From Edaphobacter aggregans DSM 19364 (GTDB lineage: Bacteria > Acidobacteriota > Terriglobia > Terriglobales > Acidobacteriaceae), in contig NZ_JQKI01000001.1 of assembly GCF_000745965.1 (NCBI RefSeq), positions 248,087-312,086 on the forward strand: 64,000 nucleotides of DNA, given 5' to 3'. A program made the position numbers and the translations under genes. This document shows positions 25,777 to 36,451 of the stretch, one piece after another. Numbering within the stretch: position 1 is the stretch's first letter; every line of letters starts with the position of its first letter. Below the pieces are notes generated by a model. It ran no database searches and was not told where the DNA came from. It saw only the letters and a list, made by a program, of their open reading frames with translations.

Positions 25777-27024
25777 ATGCGAACCCTTGAATTCTTCAGC
25801 CTGATCGTCACCACTGCCGCTGTGCTCGGCTGGATCTGCCGCCGCTGGCTGAGGCTTCCGCTGACCATCGGAACGATGCTGCTGACCGTGATACTGTCGC
25901 TGAGCCTGCTGGGCGCCAGCCACTTCTACCCTGGGATGAAGACCTGGGCCGGCCTCATCGTCGGACACATCGAGTTTGAGAACCTCATACTCCACGGAAT
26001 CCTCTCGGTGCTGCTGTTCGCCGGAGCCTTCCTGCTGGACATCAAGTCCCTGCTCGAGGAGAACCTTCCGGTGGCCCTGCTCTCAGTCGCCGGAACCGCG
26101 ATGTCGACGCTGGCGACGGCGGCCATCCTGTACGCTACGCTGCCGCTGCTCGGGCTCCAGGTGGACTGGCTGCACTGCCTGCTCTTCGGCGCGCTGATCT
26201 CGCCCACGGACCCGATCGCGGTGCTCGAGATGCTGAAGCGCGTGGGCGTGCCGAGGAACATCCAGGCGCAGTTGGCCGGCGAGTCGCTGTTCAACGACGG
26301 TGTCGGAGCCGTGATCTTCCTGGCGCTGCTCGAGGCCTCGCGCGGCGAGGCGCCGTCGCCCACACGCTTCTTCGCGCTGCTCGTGATCAAGGCGGGCGGT
26401 GGCCTGGCGCTGGGCATCGTGCTGGCGTGGATCACCTCGAAGCTGATGCGATGGACCGACGCCTACCAGGTGGAGATTCTGCTGACCATCGCGCTGGCAA
26501 CGGGCGCGTACGCTCTGGCCGACGACTGGCATCTTTCGGCTCCGCTGGCCGCCGTCGCTGCCGGAATCGCGCTGCGCCGCTTCAACATGCACCATCCGCC
26601 GCACATCATCTCGCACGAGAGCATCGACACCTTCTGGGAGGTGATCGACGAGGTCCAGAATGCGATCCTCTTCGTCCTCCTTGGCTTCGAGGTTCTGGCG
26701 ATCCCGTTTGCGAATGTCCCGCTGACGGCGGGCGCGGCGGCCATCGTGACCGTCTCGGTGGTGCGGGTTGCGGTGGTGACGGTGCTGATTACGCTGGTGC
26801 GCGCGATGCGGCCGGGCTACCCGAGTTCGATCCGCATTCTGAGCTGGGGAGGCCTGCGCGGCGGCCTGTCTCTGGCGCTGGCGCTCTCGGTGCCGCACGG
26901 CCCGCAGCGCACGTGGATTCTCGTCGCCACGTACTCGGTGGTGCTCTTCTCGATCGTCATACAGGGCGGCTCGATGGACCTGATCCTGAAGCGGCTGATG
27001 AAGGCTTCGGCGAGCAGGGCCTGA
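25777..27024 (+). CDS. CPA1-family Na+(K+)/H+ antiporter
   Basis: Integral membrane protein of 415 residues with about 12 helices. The ion-site motifs are ISPTDPIAV (helix 5) and GESLFNDGVG (helix 6), characteristic of the CPA1 (NhaP/NHE) branch. It exchanges protons for Na+ or K+ across the inner membrane. AGGAG lies 4 bases before the ATG. There is no long C-terminal regulatory tail. It converges with alr, with 3 bases between stops. Confidence 0.92.
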   Translation: MRTLEFFSLIVTTAAVLGWICRRWLRLPLTIGTMLLTVILSLSLLGASHFYPGMKTWAGLIVGHIEFENLILHGILSVLLFAGAFLLDIKSLLEENLPVALLSVAGTAMSTLATAAILYATLPLLGLQVDWLHCLLFGALISPTDPIAVLEMLKRVGVPRNIQAQLAGESLFNDGVGAVIFLALLEASRGEAPSPTRFFALLVIKAGGGLALGIVLAWITSKLMRWTDAYQVEILLTIALATGAYALADDWHLSAPLAAVAAGIALRRFNMHHPPHIISHESIDTFWEVIDEVQNAILFVLLGFEVLAIPFANVPLTAGAAAIVTVSVVRVAVVTVLITLVRAMRPGYPSSIRILSWGGLRGGLSLALALSVPHGPQRTWILVATYSVVLFSIVIQGGSMDLILKRLMKASASRA

Positions 27025-27027
27025 GCC

Positions 27028-28299
27028 TCAGGGCCTGAGCGCGTGGAAGGCGCGGAGACCACAGAGGATCTCGTAGGGAATCGTTCCGGCGATTCGCGCG
27101 TGATCGTCGGCCGTAACTCCCTCGCCGAGCACAACAGCCTCAGAGCCGACAGCAGCCTCGGGAATTTCGGTGACATCGACGACGGTCAGGTTCATGGAGA
27201 CTCTTCCCAGGATGGAAGCGCACCGGCCGGCGATGATCACCCAGCCGCCGGGGCGGTCGTTGGTGGAAGAGAGCTCGCGGCGGAGGCCATCGGCGTAACC
27301 AATCGGCAGAAGGGCAAGGCGCATCGGCTGCTGCGCGGTGAAGGTACCGTTGTAGCCGATACGTGTACCGGCGGGGACTTCGCGTACGCCAATGACGCAG
27401 GTCTTCCAAGTCATCACAGGCCGTAGTCGCGAGCGCACCTGAGCCGCGGCTGCACCGAGGAAATCCTCCTCCTGCTCGATGGGAAGGCAGTATCCATAGA
27501 GGCCAAGACCGGTCCGGACCATCGGTCGGGCTCCGGCCTCAGCAGCGATCCGCCGCAGCCAGGGGAGGCGACTCGAAGATGCCGAAGCATTGACTGCATC
27601 TGCATGAGCATCTTCAGCAGAGTTGTCGATCGTCGATGAGTTCCCCGCATGGACCCATTGCGGGCGAAGCCTACGGGCGCGGACCTGGGCCATCGCCTGC
27701 TCGAAGCGCTGCTGCTGTTCCAATGTCAGGTGCGATCCGGCGACCTCTGCCGAGGCGAAGTGCGTCATCACACCGTCGAGCCGGAGAGTGCGCTGCGCAG
27801 CCAACCAGCCGAGCACACGGTCGAGCTCCGCGCCCGGAACGGCGCCCTGCCGGGTCATTCCGGTGTCGATCTCGAAATGAACATCAAGCCGCTCGCCAGG
27901 GCCGCGAGACTCCACAGCACGGCGCAGCCACTCCATCTGCTCGATGGTCCAGACCACGGGAGTCAGGTCCCACGCGGACATGGCTCCGGCCTCGTCAGCG
28001 AGCAGCCCGGACATGACCAGAACCTTCGGCTGCTGCGAAGAAGGAATAGCTAGCTTCAGAGCACCGCGGACGGTGACCCCTTCCTGCGCGTCTGTGACGC
28101 CAAGCCAGGGAGCGCCAGCCTGCGCCAGCACCGGAGCGCAAAGCTCCGCGCCGTGGCCGTACGCGTCCGCCTTTACGACGGCCAGAACGGCAACTTCGTC
28201 GCCCGCCGCCTGTGCCAGCACTCTGTAGTTTTCCGCCAGCCGTTCTTCTGAGATCTCCACCCAACTCTTCACAGCTTCTATCGTACGTTGCGATGGCAT
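27028..28299 (-). CDS. alr: Alanine racemase
   Basis: PLP enzyme of 423 residues. Lys43 in VVKADAYGHG binds the cofactor, and the Tyr in RIGYNGTF on the C-terminal domain is the second base. It supplies D-alanine for peptidoglycan. It is longer than usual because of an insert of roughly 30 residues after HAGNSSTIDN (EDAHADAVNASASSSRLPWL). The gene is divergent from the GDSL lipoprotein gene, with about 50 bases between the starts. Confidence 0.95.
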   Translation of the reverse strand: MPSQRTIEAVKSWVEISEERLAENYRVLAQAAGDEVAVLAVVKADAYGHGAELCAPVLAQAGAPWLGVTDAQEGVTVRGALKLAIPSSQQPKVLVMSGLLADEAGAMSAWDLTPVVWTIEQMEWLRRAVESRGPGERLDVHFEIDTGMTRQGAVPGAELDRVLGWLAAQRTLRLDGVMTHFASAEVAGSHLTLEQQQRFEQAMAQVRARRLRPQWVHAGNSSTIDNSAEDAHADAVNASASSSRLPWLRRIAAEAGARPMVRTGLGLYGYCLPIEQEEDFLGAAAAQVRSRLRPVMTWKTCVIGVREVPAGTRIGYNGTFTAQQPMRLALLPIGYADGLRRELSSTNDRPGGWVIIAGRCASILGRVSMNLTVVDVTEIPEAAVGSEAVVLGEGVTADDHARIAGTIPYEILCGLRAFHALRP

Positions 28300-28350
28300 G
28301 TGGGAAGTTGTTTCGCTGGGTGCATGGAGTGTGATACAACGTCAGCCGCC

Positions 28351-29712
28351 ATGAAGATGAATCTCGGTTCAGTCTTTCTCGCCCTCACCGCCGCTCTCGC
28401 CTTCGGAGCTGTGGGCCCCTGCCTGACCGGATGCTCCAACGGAAGCTCCAACCCGCTGGCCGCCGTTCAGGAAGCGCAGGCGAAGAATGTGGGCAACTTT
28501 TCGAAGACCGTATTCCTGGGCGACTCGCTGACGGCGGGCTATCAGAGCGGCTCGCTGCTGGACACGCAGCAGGGTCATGGCTGGGCTCCGCTGGTGGCCG
28601 CGCAGGCGCAGTTCAGTATCTCGCTGCCGCTGATCGCCTACCCCGGCGCGCCGAACGTGCTGAAGCTGACCTCGCTGGGGCCGCCGCCGGTGATCACGAC
28701 GGTGACGGGAACCACGACGGGCCGCGACGACTTTGCGACCCAGCCCACAGACCTCGCGGTGCCGGGAGCGTTCGTCAACGACGTGATCAACACGGTTGCG
28801 CTGGTGAATCCCGCGCCCGGCCAGCAGCAGATCAACCAGCTGGTGCTGGGCTATCCGGGGATGGGCTACGGGCAGGTGCTGAGCCAGCTGGGCTTCGCCG
28901 TCCAGGCGCAGCCGACGACGATCTTTCTGTGGACCGGCAACAACGACGCGCTGGTGGCCGACCTGACCGGGACGCCAGCGACGATGACCTCAACGGCCGA
29001 CTTCACTTCGCAGTACACGGCTCTGATCCAGCAGCTCTCGACGCAGACGCCGGCGCACCTGGTGATCGGCAACGTTCCGGACGTAACGCTGGTGCCCTAT
29101 CTGCAGCCGGCGGCGGCGGTGCTGGCTCAGTACTCGGCGGTGACGCACATCCCGGTGGCGACGCTGAGCACGATGTTCGGGATCACGGCGGGAGACTATG
29201 TGACGCCCGCGGGCCTGACGCAGATCTCGGCGATTCTGGCCGGGGCGCAGAAGACGCCGATCTCCGACCCGGGCGTTCTGACGGCGGCCGAGGCGGCGAC
29301 GGCGAAGCAGCAGGTGGCGGCGTACAACCAGGTGATCGCCGCGCAGGCGAAGAGCGTGGGAGCGACGCTGGTGGACATCAACGCGCTCTTCAACCAGGTG
29401 GCGGCGAACGGCGTCACGATCAACGGCGTGACGGGAACCACGGCCTTCCTGGGCGGCATATTCTCACTGGACGGCATTCACCCGACGAACACCGGCTATG
29501 CCGTGATCGCGAACTACTTCATCGACGCGATGAATGCAGGCTTCAGCACGAAGATTCCCGACCTGGCGCTGGGGCCGGTGGCCGCAGCCGATCCACTGTG
29601 GCCGCTGAATCTGTCGAAGACCGTTGCGGGGCGCGCGGTAACGGCGCCGGAGATGCCGGCGGCGGTGCTCGAACAGGCGAACGCGCTGTTCGTTCCGGAG
29701 ACGAAGCAGTAG
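28351..29712 (+). CDS. SGNH/GDSL-hydrolase lipoprotein
   Basis: Protein of 453 residues from ATG 28351. The lipoprotein signal ends CLTGC|SNG. Block I is VFLGDSLTAGYQ with the nucleophile Ser, block III is GNNDAL, and the C-terminal DGIHPTNTGY carries the catalytic Asp/His. It is an esterase, lipase or acetyl-hydrolase anchored in the envelope with unknown substrate. The short divergent spacer to alr has GATACA-like -10 sequence but no convincing -35. Confidence 0.88.
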   Translation: MKMNLGSVFLALTAALAFGAVGPCLTGCSNGSSNPLAAVQEAQAKNVGNFSKTVFLGDSLTAGYQSGSLLDTQQGHGWAPLVAAQAQFSISLPLIAYPGAPNVLKLTSLGPPPVITTVTGTTTGRDDFATQPTDLAVPGAFVNDVINTVALVNPAPGQQQINQLVLGYPGMGYGQVLSQLGFAVQAQPTTIFLWTGNNDALVADLTGTPATMTSTADFTSQYTALIQQLSTQTPAHLVIGNVPDVTLVPYLQPAAAVLAQYSAVTHIPVATLSTMFGITAGDYVTPAGLTQISAILAGAQKTPISDPGVLTAAEAATAKQQVAAYNQVIAAQAKSVGATLVDINALFNQVAANGVTINGVTGTTAFLGGIFSLDGIHPTNTGYAVIANYFIDAMNAGFSTKIPDLALGPVAAADPLWPLNLSKTVAGRAVTAPEMPAAVLEQANALFVPETKQ

Positions 29713-29724
29713 CAACTCAACCTA

Positions 29725-30453
29725 TTAGTCGCCGGTGATGGCGCCGGCGGCGATCAGCTTTCTGCGCTCGGCGGCGGCTGCCTCCATGCCCTTGAGGTAG
29801 TCTTCGAGGCGCTGGCCGCGCTTCTGCACAAAGACGCGCTCGAGCACAGCGACCTCAGCCATGCGGTCGAGGCGGAACTCGCGGAAGTCGTCGCGCAGCT
29901 CGCACCACGAGGTGAGGGTCCAGACACCGCTCCAGAAGGTGAGGGCAAGCGGACGCACGGTGCGCTGGCTTTGCTCGCCGTCCTCGCGGGTGTAGTGGAA
30001 GGCGATGGCGTGGCGGCTCTTGCAGGCGTTGTGCAGCGCGTCCAGACGCTCGCGCAGGTGCTGCTTCATGCGGTAACCGGGGGCGTAGAGCAGGATGGAG
30101 TCGAACTCGGTGCGGAGGTCGGGAGGAAGGACGGCCTCAATGCGCTGCAGGGCCTGGTCGGCGCCGAGGACGTTCTCGGCTCCTCCCCAGGCGCGGACGA
30201 GGCGCGCGCCGAGCACGAGTGCGGTGAGCTCGCCGCGAGTGAACATCAGCGGGGGAAGGTCCATGTCGCGACGCAGCGTGTAGCCCACGCCGGCCTCGCC
30301 TTCAATGGGAGTGCCGGAGAGCTGGAGGTCCTGGATGTCGCGATAGATGGTGCGCTGCGAGACCTGAAGTTTTTCGGCGAGCTTCTCTGCGGTGAGCAGA
30401 CGGCCCATGCGGAGAAACTGGACGATTCGGAAGAGCCGGTCGGCACGACGCAT
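29725..30453 (-). CDS. YafY-type transcription regulator (HTH_11 + WYL)
   Basis: Protein of 242 residues. The N-terminal winged helix-turn-helix (MRRADRLFRIVQFLRMGRL, LTAEKLAEKLQVSQRTIYRD) is followed by a WYL domain (about 135-210; AIAFHYTREDGEQSQRTVRP, then WTLTSWCELRDDFREFRLDR). WYL domains sense small ligands or nucleic acids. The next gene upstream on the same strand encodes a VOC protein, a common pairing with YafY regulators. Confidence 0.9.
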   Translation of the reverse strand: MRRADRLFRIVQFLRMGRLLTAEKLAEKLQVSQRTIYRDIQDLQLSGTPIEGEAGVGYTLRRDMDLPPLMFTRGELTALVLGARLVRAWGGAENVLGADQALQRIEAVLPPDLRTEFDSILLYAPGYRMKQHLRERLDALHNACKSRHAIAFHYTREDGEQSQRTVRPLALTFWSGVWTLTSWCELRDDFREFRLDRMAEVAVLERVFVQKRGQRLEDYLKGMEAAAAERRKLIAAGAITGD

Positions 30454-30454
30454 A

Positions 30455-30568
30455 AAGGCGGTAGTTAGTTGCTAGTGGTTAGTGGTTAGTTGATTGTGAT
30501 CGGTTGTCCATTGCTGGTTGCGATTCTACTGACAACTAACCACTAGCAACGAATCACTAACCACTGTC
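30455..30568. repeat. Self-complementary short-repeat array between regulator and VOC genes
   Basis: TTAGTTGCTAGTGGTTAGTG and GTTAGTTG on the left, and CAACTAACCACTAGCAAC then AATCACTAACCACTG on the right, about 30 bases apart. The arms are built from repeated TTAGTGG/TTAGTTG heptamers and can form a long hairpin. It lies between two same-strand genes. Confidence 0.75.
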
Positions 30569-30569
30569 T

Positions 30570-30950
30570 TTAGTGGGAGTGAAGGCCGATGTGGTTGCCT
30601 TCGGAGTCGCGCAGGCAGGCGAAGTGGCCGTGGCCGCCGGGAACGGGGGTCTTGGGCATGAGCACAAGGCCGCCGGCTTCGGGAACGCGGGAGAGCACGG
30701 CGTCCAGCTCGCCGTCGCAGTTGAGGTAGACCATGGTGCCGCCGCGGCCGGGCTTCTGAAAGGGCCGTTTGACGAGGGTTCCGCTGGTTCCGGTGCGCTC
30801 GGAGGAGAAGAAGACCATCGGCGTCTCCGTGGTCTCGCGCGTCATGGGCGCGCCGAGCAGCGTCTCGTAAAACGTGGCCGCGCGGTCCAGGTCTTCACAG
30901 GGAATCTCGAACCAGTTGATCGCATTCTGTCGTAGCTTTTGGTCGTTCAT
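30570..30950 (-). CDS. VOC-family (glyoxalase/bleomycin-resistance fold) protein
   Basis: Protein of 126 residues with two beta-alpha-beta3 modules: INWFEIPCEDLDRAATFYE (N-terminal) and a C-terminal DSEGNHIGLHSH ending. The N-terminal metal His position is replaced by Trp/Phe in NWFEIP, so metal binding is uncertain. Members detoxify aldehydes or bind small molecules. It lies upstream of the YafY regulator, which may control it. Confidence 0.85.
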   Translation of the reverse strand: MNDQKLRQNAINWFEIPCEDLDRAATFYETLLGAPMTRETTETPMVFFSSERTGTSGTLVKRPFQKPGRGGTMVYLNCDGELDAVLSRVPEAGGLVLMPKTPVPGGHGHFACLRDSEGNHIGLHSH

Positions 30951-31175
30951 CTCGGTGCTCCTGAAAGGTCTTCAGCGACTGTAGTAAGAAGCATACGGAA
31001 GCCATCCTGACAGCATCATGTCAGTAGGCTCGTCAGGAGGTTTCTCGTTCGTTAGGACGCCTGAGGAGAGGCCGCCTGAGTGACACTATAGGCAAGGCCG
31101 GCGGGGAGGGCCTCCCGTGATGCTGGAATCTTCGACTACCACTTTCGAGGTAAAGATATGTCTGGTAAAAGCATC

Positions 31176-31202
31176 AATAGCGACATCAGATGATGCTATT
31201 AT
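31176..31202 (+). promoter_or_regulatory. Candidate operator / -10 of vapBC
   Basis: The imperfect dyad AATAG-CGA-CATCA-GA-TGATG-CTATT (31176-31200) overlaps TATTAT (31197-31202), 17 bases before the vapB ATG. Autoregulation by the VapBC complex at such dyads is the family norm. The region 30951-31175 holds no gene that I can support. Confidence 0.5.
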
Positions 31203-31218
31203 TTATGCAGGAGCCTTT

Positions 31219-31410
31219 ATGAGGACAACGCTGACCCTTGACGACGACCTTCTTAAGAAGGCCACAGAATATACGGGGATATCAGAGAAGTCGGCGATCG
31301 TACGCGAAGCCTTGCGGGCTCTGATTGAACGCGAAGCATCACACAGGCTCGCTCGCATGGGAGGCACTTCGCCTGATCTGGAAGCGCCTCCGCGGAGAAG
31401 GCTTGCGTAA
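31219..31410 (+). CDS. vapB: VapB-type antitoxin
   Basis: Protein of 63 residues. The N-terminal ribbon-helix-helix (MRTTLTLDDDLLKKATEYTG) binds DNA. The C-terminal tail (TSPDLEAPPRRRLA) with basic residues binds the toxin. AGGAG lies 6 bases before the ATG. An earlier in-frame ATG at 31117 would place the operator inside the gene and is rejected. It ends 2 bases before vapC. Confidence 0.88.
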   Translation: MRTTLTLDDDLLKKATEYTGISEKSAIVREALRALIEREASHRLARMGGTSPDLEAPPRRRLA

Positions 31411-31412
31411 GT

Positions 31413-31781
31413 ATGATTCTGGCAGATACCTCAGTGTGGGTTGATCACCTGCGTAGAAGCGATGCCCGACTGCTCACGGAGCTGGATCGCAGAAATATTC
31501 TTATGCACCCTTTTGTCGTTGGCGAGTTGGCACTTGGCTCTCTGGGCCAGCGAAAGCAGACTCTTGCAGCGATAGACGACTTGCCGTATGCCGTGCTCGC
31601 GCAAGCGGATGAGGTTCGCAGATTGATCGAGCACAAGGCGCTGTACAGCCGTGGAATCGGTTATTCGGATGTTCATCTCATCGCATCGGTCCTACTTACA
31701 CCGGATGCCACACTATGGACTCGGGACAGGCGTCTGAGAGTTGTTGCAGAGACCATGAAGATCCACGTGCAGTTCCCCTGA
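31413..31781 (+). CDS. vapC: VapC-type PIN-domain ribonuclease toxin
   Basis: Protein of 122 residues. The acidic metal-site residues D5 (LADTSVW), E38 (VGELALG), D86 (YSDVHL) and D105 (TRDRRL) are all present, so the enzyme should be active. It cleaves RNA (tRNA or rRNA in studied VapCs) and is neutralised by VapB. It is convergent with dnaB (12 bases between stops). Confidence 0.93.
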   Translation: MILADTSVWVDHLRRSDARLLTELDRRNILMHPFVVGELALGSLGQRKQTLAAIDDLPYAVLAQADEVRRLIEHKALYSRGIGYSDVHLIASVLLTPDATLWTRDRRLRVVAETMKIHVQFP

Positions 31782-31793
31782 GAGGGCAGCAGG

Positions 31794-33200
<1,407 letters not shown>

Positions 33201-33265
33201 GGAGCTTCTACCTTAGCGGACGGGGGGCTGAGGATACTCCCGCCTCCTGTGGACTTCGTGGAAAA

Positions 33266-33562
33266 CTAGTCCAAGTCTAAGGCTTGTAAAGCCTGCACTG
33301 TGTCTAAGCGAGCCTTTGTAGGTACCAGCGGCTCCCCCTCAGCATCGACTAGCCCCATGCGTATTGTTTCGACATTCAGCAGATACGTCGCGAGTTCGTC
33401 AGCGCTCGCGCCCCTCTCTAACAATGTCAAAATATCGCCAAGGTAACCGTCGTATTCATCGGCAGCATTGGGCTCATCTTGGACTCCAATCGGATCCCAT
33501 TGAGACATCAGGACGCGACGAATCTCGTCTCGAAGATTTCGGGACCTATGCTTGTCAATCAC
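33266..33562 (-). CDS. Small acidic protein, DUF1871-like
   Basis: Protein of 98 residues, acidic and helical. The block EIRRVLMSQWDPIGVQDEPN, AADEYDGYLGDILTLL is a recurring signature in small bacterial proteins of unknown function that I associate with the DUF1871-like group. It starts with GTG. It lies between dnaB and msrA on the same strand. Confidence 0.7.
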   Translation of the reverse strand: MIDKHRSRNLRDEIRRVLMSQWDPIGVQDEPNAADEYDGYLGDILTLLERGASADELATYLLNVETIRMGLVDAEGEPLVPTKARLDTVQALQALDLD

Positions 33563-33591
33563 GTAGCAAGTTTATGGCATTTCAAGCCTTG

Positions 33592-34296
33592 TTACTTCCG
33601 CTCGTACTCCTGAAACAACTCGGGAAACTGCTGCTTCAACCCCGCAATCTTCGGCACGTCGCAGACCTGGATGTAGGGATTGTGCGGGTTCTTTTCGGCG
33701 TAGTCCTGGTGGTAGTCTTCGCCGTCGTAGAAAGCCTCGAGCGGGACGAGTTGCGTGACGATCTTCTTCGGGAAGGTGTGCGCCTCATCGAGCTGCGCGA
33801 TGTAGGCGGCGGCGACCTTCTGCTGCTCCGGCGTGCTGAGGAAGATGGCCGAGCGGTAGGATTCGCCGATGTCGTTGCCCTGGCGGTTGAGCTGCGTGGG
33901 GTCGTGCACGACGGAGAAGAAGACGCGCAGCAGCGTGCCGTAGCTGACCTTTGAGGGGTCGTAGACGATCTTTACGGCCTCGGCGTGCTGGGTGCGGTGG
34001 GCGGAGACGTCGCGATAGTTCGCAGTCTCCTTGGTTCCGCCGGAGTACCCGGCTGTGGTGGCGGTGACGCCTTTGACGCGCTGAAAGACGCTCTGCACGC
34101 CCCAGAAGCATCCGCCGGCGAAGACCGCGGTCTCGGTTGCCGGTGCGCTCACGTGCTCATCGACAGCGGGCGCCGGAATCGGCCCCCGTCCTGCTTCGGC
34201 TACACTCGCCATCTTTGTTCTCCCCATCCAAAGCACACCCGCAAGCAGAGCAAGAAAGACAAGACTCAGGTAGATCCATGAAGCGCCGCTTCTCAT
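33592..34296 (-). CDS. msrA: Membrane-anchored peptide methionine sulfoxide reductase A
   Basis: Protein of 234 residues. It has an N-terminal membrane helix (8-25) and a catalytic domain with GGCFWG (Cys63), SGGTKETANYRDVS, and EDYHQDYAEKNPHNPYIQ. It reduces S-methionine sulfoxide in exported proteins, as the anchor places it on the periplasmic side. The start at 34296 is chosen for GAAGGAG five bases upstream. A longer frame up to 34683 is out of keeping with the family. Confidence 0.93.
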   Translation of the reverse strand: MRSGASWIYLSLVFLALLAGVLWMGRTKMASVAEAGRGPIPAPAVDEHVSAPATETAVFAGGCFWGVQSVFQRVKGVTATTAGYSGGTKETANYRDVSAHRTQHAEAVKIVYDPSKVSYGTLLRVFFSVVHDPTQLNRQGNDIGESYRSAIFLSTPEQQKVAAAYIAQLDEAHTFPKKIVTQLVPLEAFYDGEDYHQDYAEKNPHNPYIQVCDVPKIAGLKQQFPELFQEYERK

Positions 34297-34352
34297 TGCT
34301 GCTCCTTCGGCTGCTCTCATTGGATGCAGGAAGGCTTTGAAAGTAACAGTGG

Positions 34353-36326
34353 CTAGGCAACGGTCTGCTGACGGCCCTGAATCTCGATGTAGACGTGGAT
34401 GAGGCTGATCGCTGCCGGCGTGACGCCGGAGATGCGGCTTGCCTGGCCGAGAGTCTGCGGACGGACGCGGCCCAGCTTCTCCTTCATCTCGCGCGAGAGC
34501 CCGGAGACGGCGGTGTAGTCGAACCAGTCGGGGATGGCCTTCTGCTCGGCGCGCTTGAGCTTCTCCATCGACTTGCGCTGCTGGTCGAGGTAGCCCGAGT
34601 ACTTGATCTCGGTCTCGACGGTCTTCATCTCGTTGCGAACCCAGACGGGCAGGTGTCCGGCATCCGTCTCCGCCTCGGCCCACACGGCAAGCTCGCTCCG
34701 CGCGGCCATCGGCTCGATGAGGGCGGGCGCAACAGCTTCAATGGTGATCGCGGGTCGCTTGAGGAGCTGCGCGAAGGTGAGGCCTTCGACGTTGGTGCCT
34801 TCGAGCTGGGAGCGGACTTCAGCGGCCAGCTCGTCGATCTGGACCTTCGTTGTTTCGAGCAGCCTGGCGAAGGCAGCGGCGCGCGCTTGCTTGGCCTCGT
34901 AGTCGGCCCAGGCGTCGTCGGGGATGAGGCCGAGGCGGCGGCCGTGCGGCGTGAGGCGCCGGTCGGCGTTGTCGATACGCAGGTGCAGGCGAAACTCCGC
35001 GCGCGAGGTGAACATACGGTAGGGCTCGTTGGTGCCCTTCGAGATGAGGTCGTCGATCAGGATGCCGGTGTAGGCCTCGGTGCGGTCGAGCGTGAAGGCG
35101 GGCTCGCCCTTCACCGCGAGCGCGGCGTTGATGCCGGCCATCAGGCCCTGGCACGCCGCCTCTTCGTAGCCGCTGGTGCCGTTGATCTGGCCACCGAGAT
35201 AGAGGCCGTCGAAGCTCTTCACCTTGAGCGAGCGGTTAAGTTCCGTGGGGTCGATGGCGTCGTACTCAATCGCATATCCCGGCCTCAGCATCTCGGCGTC
35301 TTCAAGCCCCGGGATGGAACGCACCATCGCGGCCTGCACCTCCATCGGCAAGCTCGTGCTCATGCCGTTGATGTAGACCTCGTGCGTGTTCAGCCCCTCG
35401 GGCTCGAGGAAGAACTGGTGCTGCGACTTCTCGGGGAAGCGCACGATCTTGTCCTCGATGGACGGACAGTAGCGCGGGCCGATGGCCGCAATCTGCCCGG
35501 AGTACATGGGCGAGCGATGCACGTTGTCGCGGATGAGTTGGAGCGTCTCGGGCGTCGTGTACGCAATATGGCAGCTGATCTGGCGCAGCGGCGGTTGCCC
35601 CGTGCGCGTGAACGGCGAGCGGAAGCTGAAGGGCGTGGGCTCGGCGTCACCGGGCTGTTCTTCAAAGCGCGACCAGTCAATCGTCCGCCCGTCCAGGCGC
35701 GGCGGCGTGCCTGTCTTCAGGCGGCAGTTGCGCAGGCCGAGCTTCTTGAGCGATTCACCGAGCAGAACGCTGGCGGGCTCGCCGGAGCGGCCGGCGGTGT
35801 ACTGCTGTTCGCCGCAGTGGATGAGGCCGTTGAGGAAGGTTCCGGTGGTGACGACGGTCGCGGCAGCGCGAACCTCGCGGCCATCGCGCAGCTTCACGCC
35901 GCTGACTCGCTGACCTGCTGACTCGCTGACTTGCTCCACAATCAGGTCCACCACCTCGGCCTGCTTAATGAACAGGTTCTTCTGGCCTTCAAGCACCTCG
36001 CGCATCTTCACGCGATAAAGCGCCTTGTCGCACTGCGCGCGCGGCGACCACACGGCAGGGCCACGCGACGTGTTCAGCAGACGGAACTGAATGCCGCAGG
36101 CGTCGGCGACCTCGCCCATGACGCCGCCCAGAGCGTCAACCTCGCGCACAAGGTGTCCCTTGGCGATGCCGCCGACGGCGGGGTTGCAGCTCATCTGCGC
36201 GATCAGGTCGAGGTTCAGCGTAAAGATAGCCGTGCGCAGCCCCATGCGCGCCGCCGCGACCGCAGCCTCGCATCCCGCGTGGCCCGCGCCGACAACCACC
36301 ACGTCGTACTGTTCCGTAAAGGCCAT
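34353..36326 (-). CDS. mnmG: tRNA uridine-5-carboxymethylaminomethyl modification enzyme MnmG
   Basis: Protein of 657 residues. The FAD-binding motif [14 protein letters not shown] is at 9-22. [26 protein letters not shown] and the C-terminal helical domain ([17 protein letters not shown]) match the MnmG/GidA family. With MnmE it installs the cmnm5 group at U34 of several tRNAs. The longer frame upstream (to 36497) is rejected because the conserved N-terminus starts at 36326. Confidence 0.96.
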   Translation of the reverse strand: MAFTEQYDVVVVGAGHAGCEAAVAAARMGLRTAIFTLNLDLIAQMSCNPAVGGIAKGHLVREVDALGGVMGEVADACGIQFRLLNTSRGPAVWSPRAQCDKALYRVKMREVLEGQKNLFIKQAEVVDLIVEQVSESAGQRVSGVKLRDGREVRAAATVVTTGTFLNGLIHCGEQQYTAGRSGEPASVLLGESLKKLGLRNCRLKTGTPPRLDGRTIDWSRFEEQPGDAEPTPFSFRSPFTRTGQPPLRQISCHIAYTTPETLQLIRDNVHRSPMYSGQIAAIGPRYCPSIEDKIVRFPEKSQHQFFLEPEGLNTHEVYINGMSTSLPMEVQAAMVRSIPGLEDAEMLRPGYAIEYDAIDPTELNRSLKVKSFDGLYLGGQINGTSGYEEAACQGLMAGINAALAVKGEPAFTLDRTEAYTGILIDDLISKGTNEPYRMFTSRAEFRLHLRIDNADRRLTPHGRRLGLIPDDAWADYEAKQARAAAFARLLETTKVQIDELAAEVRSQLEGTNVEGLTFAQLLKRPAITIEAVAPALIEPMAARSELAVWAEAETDAGHLPVWVRNEMKTVETEIKYSGYLDQQRKSMEKLKRAEQKAIPDWFDYTAVSGLSREMKEKLGRVRPQTLGQASRISGVTPAAISLIHVYIEIQGRQQTVA

Positions 36327-36451
36327 CACCTCTATCTTAGATCTTCCCCCGAGAAGACGGCTTCGAATCTGCCAGACGCCCGTTTGTCGCCAGGATGTAA
36401 AGTTTGCTGCGCACCTGCGGATTCGGGTGCCGGTTGCCATAAGCTCAGACC

